Shown piece by piece: positions 7,774 to 11,676 of a stretch of DNA of 11,676 bases. Numbering within the stretch: position 1 is the first letter of the stretch; the number at the start of each line of letters is the position of its first letter. Source of the stretch: Proteobacteria bacterium UBA3588 (GTDB lineage: Bacteria > Pseudomonadota > Gammaproteobacteria > Thiohalomonadales > Thiohalomonadaceae); contig DFMR01000017.1 of the NCBI GenBank assembly GCA_002376325.1, positions 37,230 through 48,905 of the forward strand, written 5' to 3'. The notes beneath the pieces were generated by a model. The model searched no databases. It was not told the origin of the DNA and saw nothing but the letters and a program-made list of their open reading frames with translations. The translations under genes were made by a program, and so were the position numbers.

Positions 7774-8262
7774 ATGATAAAAAAACTTCTTATCTCCACT
7801 GCTCTCCTCACCATGGCTGTTTCCACCTCGGCGCTGGCCGCCAACGACAGCACCGGCTGCGGCCTCGGCACCATGCTGATGGACGGCAAGCAGGGCGTCG
7901 CATCGCAGGTGCTGGCCGTCACCACCAACGGCAGCTCGGGCAACCAGACCTTCGGCATCAGCTCCGGCACCCTGGGCTGCACTAAGGACGGCGTGGTCAA
8001 ATCGAGCGTCAAGCTCTCCATGTACACCGGCGCCAACATGCAGCAGATCGCCAGTGACATGTCCAAGGGCCACGGCGATTCCTTGAACACCATGGCCTCC
8101 CTGATGGGCATCCAGAAGCAGGATCGCGCCCACTTCTATCAGGTCGCCCAGACCAACTTCGACAAGGTCTTCACCTCCGACAAGGTCACTGCCGGTCAGG
8201 TTATCCATAACCTCGACGGCGTAATGGCCACGGATCCGCAGCTCACCCGCTACGTATCCTGA
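7774..8262 (+). CDS. DUF3015 family secreted protein
   Basis: 162 residues. A Sec signal peptide of 22 residues (basic MIKK, hydrophobic core, cleavage after SALA) leaves a mature protein starting ANDSTGCGLG. The family hallmarks GCGLG (Cys29), GNQTFGISSGTLGC (Cys69) and the TTNG stretch match DUF3015 throughout. Cys29 and Cys69 are the only cysteines and could form a disulfide in the periplasm. The C-terminal half is charged and helical. No catalytic motif is seen and the family function is unknown. Leader and codon use (AAA-rich start, then almost exclusively C-ending codons) suggest good expression. A strong terminator follows, so it is probably transcribed mainly on its own, although the Lnb-type gene starts only 87 bases downstream on the same strand. 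In other proteobacteria DUF3015 genes recur beside Lnb/DUF4105-type genes, from memory, which supports a shared role. Confidence 0.92.
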   Translation: MIKKLLISTALLTMAVSTSALAANDSTGCGLGTMLMDGKQGVASQVLAVTTNGSSGNQTFGISSGTLGCTKDGVVKSSVKLSMYTGANMQQIASDMSKGHGDSLNTMASLMGIQKQDRAHFYQVAQTNFDKVFTSDKVTAGQVIHNLDGVMATDPQLTRYVS

Positions 8263-8281
8263 TCGGGACGCCGTCCCGATC
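8261..8281 (+). terminator. Perfect hairpin overlapping the DUF3015 stop codon
   Basis: GATCGGGAC-GCC-GTCCCGATC forms a 9-base-pair stem with a 3-base loop. It starts inside the stop codon TGA (8260-8262) and lacks a following T-run. It is probably a 3'-end stabilising structure paired with the terminator just downstream rather than a terminator by itself. Confidence 0.55.
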
Positions 8282-8285
8282 TCGT

Positions 8286-8321
8286 GAACGCCCCGGCAGG
8301 ATGCCGGGGCGTTCCTGTTTT
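8286..8321 (+). terminator. Strong intrinsic terminator after DUF3015 gene
   Basis: GAACGCCCCGGCA (8286-8298), loop GGA, and TGCCGGGGCGTTC (8302-8314) give a perfect 13-base-pair GC-rich stem followed by CTGTTTT. It ends 27 bases before the start of the Lnb-type gene. Read-through at reduced level or a separate weak promoter must serve the two genes downstream. Confidence 0.85.
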
Positions 8322-8348
8322 CCCCGCTACCTTTTATGCCGTTAGACG

Positions 8349-10256
8349 ATGCCCCGGCTACTACTGCTTTGCCTGTTGTGTATCCCGCTCCTGGCCGCCG
8401 CCGCCCCCGACAATGCCTATCAGCAGCAGCTGATCGCCCGGGCGCACGTGCTGCACCTCGCCGCCGATCCGCAGTGGCACGCGCTGCTGCACTACATCCC
8501 CGACGAGCTTGATGGCGGCTATCACAGCCTCGCCGTCACCCGCAATTTTTTCAACGCGCCGGACGGCCGCGACGACCCGCGGGCCGAACTCGACGCCACC
8601 CTGCGCGCCTTCTTCTCCGACCAGCCGGAGACCGACACCAAGCAAAATCCGCAGTGCGCCTTCATCGCCCGCTACCACTGGCTCGACAGCCGCCTCCATT
8701 TCGACCCGCAGCGGCTGCCGGTGCGCCAGTGCCCCCGTTTCGAGCAGTGGTACCACGCCATCGACCCGGCCCAGGCGACGCTGATCTTTCCCGCGGCCTA
8801 CATGAACAACCCCTCGTCCATGTTCGGCCACACCCTGCTGCGCATCGACCGGCCGGGCCAGGACGAACACAGCCGGCTGATCTCCTACTCCATCAACTTC
8901 GCCGCCCAGACCAAGGAGACCAACGGCGTCGTCTTCGCCTACAAGGGGCTGACCGGCGGCTATATCGGCAGCTTCTCCATCCTCCCGTACTACCAAAAAG
9001 TGCAGGAGTACTCGAATATGGATAACCGCGACATCTGGGAGTACCAACTCCATCTGACGCCGCCGGAGATCCGCCGCTTGCTGGAGCACGCCTGGGAGCT
9101 GGGCCCTGTGGGTTTCGACTACTACTTTTTCACTCAGAACTGTTCCTACCAGCTGCTGACCCTGCTCGACGTGGCGCGGCCCGGCATGAACCTCACCGCG
9201 CAGTTCCCCGACTGGGCCATCCCCAGCGACACCATCAAGGCGGTGCTGGCGCAGAAAGGCATGCTGAAGAAGGTGGTCTACCGCCCCTCCGCCTACACCA
9301 AACTGTCCTACCGCCTGGCGGCGATGGACCCAGAGGAGCAGCGCCTCACCTACGGCATCGCCAAGCGTGACCTGCCGCTCGCCGACACGCAGCTGAAGCG
9401 GCTGCCCATCACCCAGCAGGCCGACGTGCTGGAGGCCGCTTACGACTACCGCCAGTACATGTACGTCAGCCGCAAATGGTCGGACGAGGACAACAACCTC
9501 TACGCCTACCGCCTGCTCAGCGCCCGCAGCAAGCTGGCCTACACTTCCGACCCCGACCCGGTGCCGACGCCCGCGGTGCGCCCCGACCAGGGCCACGACA
9601 CCGCCCGCGCCGCCTTCACCGCCGGACGCGAGTGGGACCGCGACTACCTGCAGATCGCCCTGCGCCCCGCCTACCACGACCTGCTCGACCCGGCCGGCGG
9701 CTATACCAAGGGGGCGCAGATCGACTTCTTCGACATCGCCCTGCGCCGCAACCTGACCGGCCGTCCCGACACCCGGTTGCAGCAGTTCACCCTGCTGGAC
9801 ATCCTCTCCCTGGCGCCGCGCAACCGCTTCTTCTCACCGCTGTCGTGGCGCATCGCCGTCGGCTGGAAACGGGTCTCGCCCCAGCTCGACCCGGGCGAGC
9901 CGCTGGCCGCCTATGTCGACGGCGGCTTCGGCCCGACCTACGCCCTGTCGCAGCGCACCCTGCTCACCGCCATGGTGGAGGCCCAGGCCCTCGGCTCCGA
10001 CCGCCTGCCGACCGGCGACACCCTGGCCGCGGGCGGCGCCCTGTCGCTGCTCTACACCGGCGGCGACATGAACCTCCGCCTGCTGGCGCGCCGCCGCCAC
10101 TACTACACCGCGCGCAATTCCGAGTGGGCCGACTACCGGGCCGCGCTGGAATTCAAGCTCGGCGCCCAAACCAGCCTGCGCCTAGACGCCGGTGTCGAAG
10201 GACGGCCCGATAACTTATTCTGGAACGCGGCGCTCAGCCTCAACCGGTATTTCTGA
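8349..10256 (+). CDS. Lnb/DUF4105-type periplasmic Cys-His enzyme domain fused to outer-membrane beta-barrel
   Basis: 635 residues. A signal peptide (about 1-19, LLLLCLLCIPLLAAAA then PDNA) is followed by an N-terminal accessory region with Cys103 and Cys128 (possible disulfide). The Lnb/DUF4105 core (about 140-280) carries two diagnostic motifs: NNPSSMFGHTLLRID with His161 and FFTQNCSYQLL with Cys265, the presumed catalytic pair of a thiol acyltransferase/amidase-like fold. From about 425 on, alternating polar/hydrophobic strands end in LSLNRYF with a terminal Phe, the mark of an outer-membrane barrel. In Bacteroides the Lnb protein is reported to N-acylate lipoproteins; transfer of that activity to this protein is inference only. 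No good ribosome binding site precedes the ATG at 8349, suggesting weak translation. Its stop overlaps the start of the hydrolase lipoprotein gene (TGATG), so the two products are coupled. Confidence 0.9.
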   Translation: MPRLLLLCLLCIPLLAAAAPDNAYQQQLIARAHVLHLAADPQWHALLHYIPDELDGGYHSLAVTRNFFNAPDGRDDPRAELDATLRAFFSDQPETDTKQNPQCAFIARYHWLDSRLHFDPQRLPVRQCPRFEQWYHAIDPAQATLIFPAAYMNNPSSMFGHTLLRIDRPGQDEHSRLISYSINFAAQTKETNGVVFAYKGLTGGYIGSFSILPYYQKVQEYSNMDNRDIWEYQLHLTPPEIRRLLEHAWELGPVGFDYYFFTQNCSYQLLTLLDVARPGMNLTAQFPDWAIPSDTIKAVLAQKGMLKKVVYRPSAYTKLSYRLAAMDPEEQRLTYGIAKRDLPLADTQLKRLPITQQADVLEAAYDYRQYMYVSRKWSDEDNNLYAYRLLSARSKLAYTSDPDPVPTPAVRPDQGHDTARAAFTAGREWDRDYLQIALRPAYHDLLDPAGGYTKGAQIDFFDIALRRNLTGRPDTRLQQFTLLDILSLAPRNRFFSPLSWRIAVGWKRVSPQLDPGEPLAAYVDGGFGPTYALSQRTLLTAMVEAQALGSDRLPTGDTLAAGGALSLLYTGGDMNLRLLARRRHYYTARNSEWADYRAALEFKLGAQTSLRLDAGVEGRPDNLFWNAALSLNRYF

Positions 10257-11116
10257 TGCGAACCCTGGCCCTGGCGTTACTGGCCCTGCTGCTCACCGGC
10301 TGCACCAGCCTGGTGTTCCAGCCCTCGCGCCAAGTGCTGTTCGACCCCACCCGCGTCGGCATCCACCCCGTCGACGACTATTTCACCACCGCCGACGGCC
10401 TGCGGTTGCACGCCTGGCGGCTGCCCGCCGAGGGCAAGGTGAAAGGCAACGTCATCCTGGTGCACGGCAACGCCCAAAACATCACTACCCACATCGGCAG
10501 CGTCTACTGGATGCCGCACTACGGCTTCAATGTCTATCTGTTCGATTACCGCGGCTACGGCAGCTCGCAGGGCGAGCCCACCCTGCCCGGTCTGCTACTT
10601 GACTTCAAGGCGGCCTTGGCCCGCTTCGACGCCACCCGCGGCAACGACAAAGGGATCGTGGTATTCGGCCAGAGCCTCGGCTCCCTGGTCGCCATCACTG
10701 GCCTGGCGCGCATGACCCCGGAACAGAAACGCGACGTCTGCGCCCTGGTGGTGGAAGGCGCCTTCACCAGCCTGCGCAGTGTGGCACGCGAAGACCTCGC
10801 CAAGTTCTGGCTCACCTGGCCGTTCCAGTGGCCCCTCTCCTTCACCATCAACGACAGCTACCGGCCCATTGACGACATCGGCAAACTCAAGGGGCTGCCG
10901 ATCCTCATCGTCCACAGCCATGCCGATCAGGTGATCCCGTTCCACGAGGGGGAGGCGCTGTTCGCTGCCGCGCCGCCGCCCAAGCAGTTCTGGGCAGTTG
11001 ACCATGCCAAACATATTGCGGCGTTCAACGATGAGAAGATGCGCGAACGATTGGCGAACTATCTGGACAAGGTGTTTGCCGACTGCCCAGGCTCGGCGCC
11101 ACAGGCGGGAAAGTGA
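10256..11116 (+). CDS. Alpha/beta-hydrolase lipoprotein
   Basis: 286 residues. A lipoprotein signal peptide with lipobox LLTGC gives lipidated Cys16. Residue +2 is Thr, not Asp, so Lol sorting to the outer membrane is expected. The hydrolase core shows the oxyanion-strand motif ILVHGN (His70-Gly71), the FDYRGYGSS turn (about 96-104), the nucleophile elbow GQSLG with Ser140, Asp224 in HSHADQVIP and His253 in DHAKH, a complete Ser-Asp-His triad. This is the bacterial alpha/beta-hydrolase type related to Bem46/YfhR proteins (serine hydrolases of unresolved substrate). The ATG at 10256 shares one base with the stop of the Lnb-type gene, has no ribosome binding site of its own, and must be translated by coupling. 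Substrate is unknown: an ester or acyl donor handled at the outer membrane is an inference from the partner gene. No clear terminator follows. Confidence 0.92.
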   Translation: MRTLALALLALLLTGCTSLVFQPSRQVLFDPTRVGIHPVDDYFTTADGLRLHAWRLPAEGKVKGNVILVHGNAQNITTHIGSVYWMPHYGFNVYLFDYRGYGSSQGEPTLPGLLLDFKAALARFDATRGNDKGIVVFGQSLGSLVAITGLARMTPEQKRDVCALVVEGAFTSLRSVAREDLAKFWLTWPFQWPLSFTINDSYRPIDDIGKLKGLPILIVHSHADQVIPFHEGEALFAAAPPPKQFWAVDHAKHIAAFNDEKMRERLANYLDKVFADCPGSAPQAGK

Positions 11117-11383
11117 TCACGACTTAGCCCTATCCAAGGCGTGCTCATAGGTTAGTTCTTAAGCAGGGTGTGTAGATGAACGTCCCCCTCTCTATCTTGC
11201 TTCCTATTCAACCGCCACTGCTGTTCGTTCTAACTCAACCAATGCACTCTCAAGATGAGATTGTGCTCTGGCTTGATTTTCACTCGCTATAAGCAAAGCA
11301 ATCGACCACTCAGATCACGGAGAACTCGGAAGCGGCAAATTGCGCAAGGCCCTCGTGGTTGCTTATCCGATGTTAATTCCCGT
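11117..11383. other. AT-richer gene-poor stretch between convergent genes
   Basis: The flanking genes converge here, so it should carry 3' ends, yet no hairpin with a T-tract is found for either. Weak inverted repeats only: CCTAT/ATAGG (11129-11133, 11147-11151) and TCTCA-AGA-TGAGA (11248-11260). A 38-codon plus-strand frame at 11176-11292 has AGGG 7 bases before its ATG and encodes a hydrophobic N-terminus (MNVPLSILLPIQPPLLFVL). It is not called as a gene for lack of any homology I recognise. Confidence 0.5.
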
Positions 11384-11676
11384 TCAGCCGGCAAAGCACT
11401 CCGTCATCCCTGACACCGTCGCCCCGCCTTCCATCTGCGGCAGCAGCTTCTGTAACGCCTCGACATAGCCGACCAACGCGGTCCGTCCTTCCGCCGTGAG
11501 GAAAAAATGGGACTGCGGCCGACCCTCGCCCTTCTCCTTGCGCACGTCGACGTAACCGGCGGCCACCAGTTTTTTCAAGTGCGCGTCGAGGTTGCCATCG
11601 GAGACGTCGAGGGTGCGTTTGAGATCGCTGAAGGTCGCCTCGCTGGCACCTGCCAGATAGGCGACGAGCTGGGTGC
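11384..11676 (-). CDS. Winged-helix transcriptional regulator (HTH_34-like), 5' end beyond the window
   Basis: Ninety-six C-terminal residues are visible; the start lies past the right edge, probably by some 15-30 residues. The visible part opens in helix 1 (TQLVAYLAGASEATFSDLK), continues with the recognition segment LDVSDGNLDAHLKKLVAAG, and a beta-wing YVDVRKEKGEGRPQSHFFLT followed by AEGRTALVGYVEALQKLL. This is the typical pattern of the small ArsR/MarR-like HTH_34 family, in which SDGNLxxHLxxLExAGYV is diagnostic. Such proteins usually act as dimeric repressors of an adjacent membrane-protein operon; the likely partner would be outside the window. No sensor residues such as metal-binding cysteines are visible, and the lone Cys lies in the C-terminal tail (ECFAG). 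It converges on the hydrolase gene and is probably unrelated to it. Confidence 0.88.
   Translation of the reverse strand, partial: TQLVAYLAGASEATFSDLKRTLDVSDGNLDAHLKKLVAAGYVDVRKEKGEGRPQSHFFLTAEGRTALVGYVEALQKLLPQMEGGATVSGMTECFAG

Noticed and set aside
8361..9677. 438-codon minus-strand frame antisense to the Lnb-type gene
   Set aside because: Low-complexity Val/Gly/Gln/Arg translation with no recognisable family. The plus strand carries a complete signal peptide, catalytic motifs and barrel end.

Overview
The window is a GC-rich proteobacterial chromosome segment, most likely from a gammaproteobacterium. That is an inference from the protein families (DUF2339/DUF3999 pair, DUF3015, Lnb/DUF4105-type protein, outer-membrane-type lipoprotein hydrolase) and from codon use; no 16S or other taxonomic marker is present. 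I see no tRNA, rRNA, CRISPR array, integrase or intact insertion sequence.

Layout. (1) 178-1588, + strand: two tandem genes for OmpR/PhoB-type transcription factors. Each has a C-terminal winged helix and an N-terminal receiver domain that has lost most (second gene) or all (first gene) of the residues needed for phosphorylation. No histidine kinase lies in the window. A direct repeat abuts the ribosome binding site of the first gene. (2) 1648-1950, - strand: the decayed remnant of a FabG-like short-chain dehydrogenase, lacking its N-terminal cofactor region and, by an in-frame internal deletion, its catalytic Tyr-Lys segment. It is followed by a gene-free stretch to 2302. (3) 2303-7311, + strand: a translationally coupled pair, a 1199-residue polytopic membrane protein (DUF2339) and a periplasmic, C-terminally anchored protein (DUF3999). 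(4) 7312-7773: a gene-free stretch whose GC content falls partway through. (5) 7774-11116, + strand: a small secreted DUF3015 protein, a strong terminator, then a tightly linked pair consisting of a periplasmic Lnb-type Cys/His enzyme domain fused to a probable outer-membrane beta-barrel, and an alpha/beta-hydrolase lipoprotein. (6) 11117-11383: AT-richer and gene-poor. (7) 11384-11676, - strand: the C-terminal part of a winged-helix regulator whose start lies beyond the window.

How the parts may work together. The larger functional theme is the cell envelope. DUF2339 and DUF3999 probably form an inner-membrane/periplasm pair of unknown role. The DUF3015-Lnb-hydrolase group is the most interesting unit. 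Relatives of the Lnb domain in Bacteroides carry out lipoprotein N-acylation, and here the domain appears to be tethered to the outer membrane beside a second putative acyl-handling enzyme, a lipoprotein hydrolase. An outer-membrane acyl-transfer or amide-hydrolysis module is therefore a reasonable but untested hypothesis. The two degenerate response regulators look like phosphorylation-independent regulators. With the adjacent dehydrogenase scar and their more relaxed codon use, they may mark an accessory segment.
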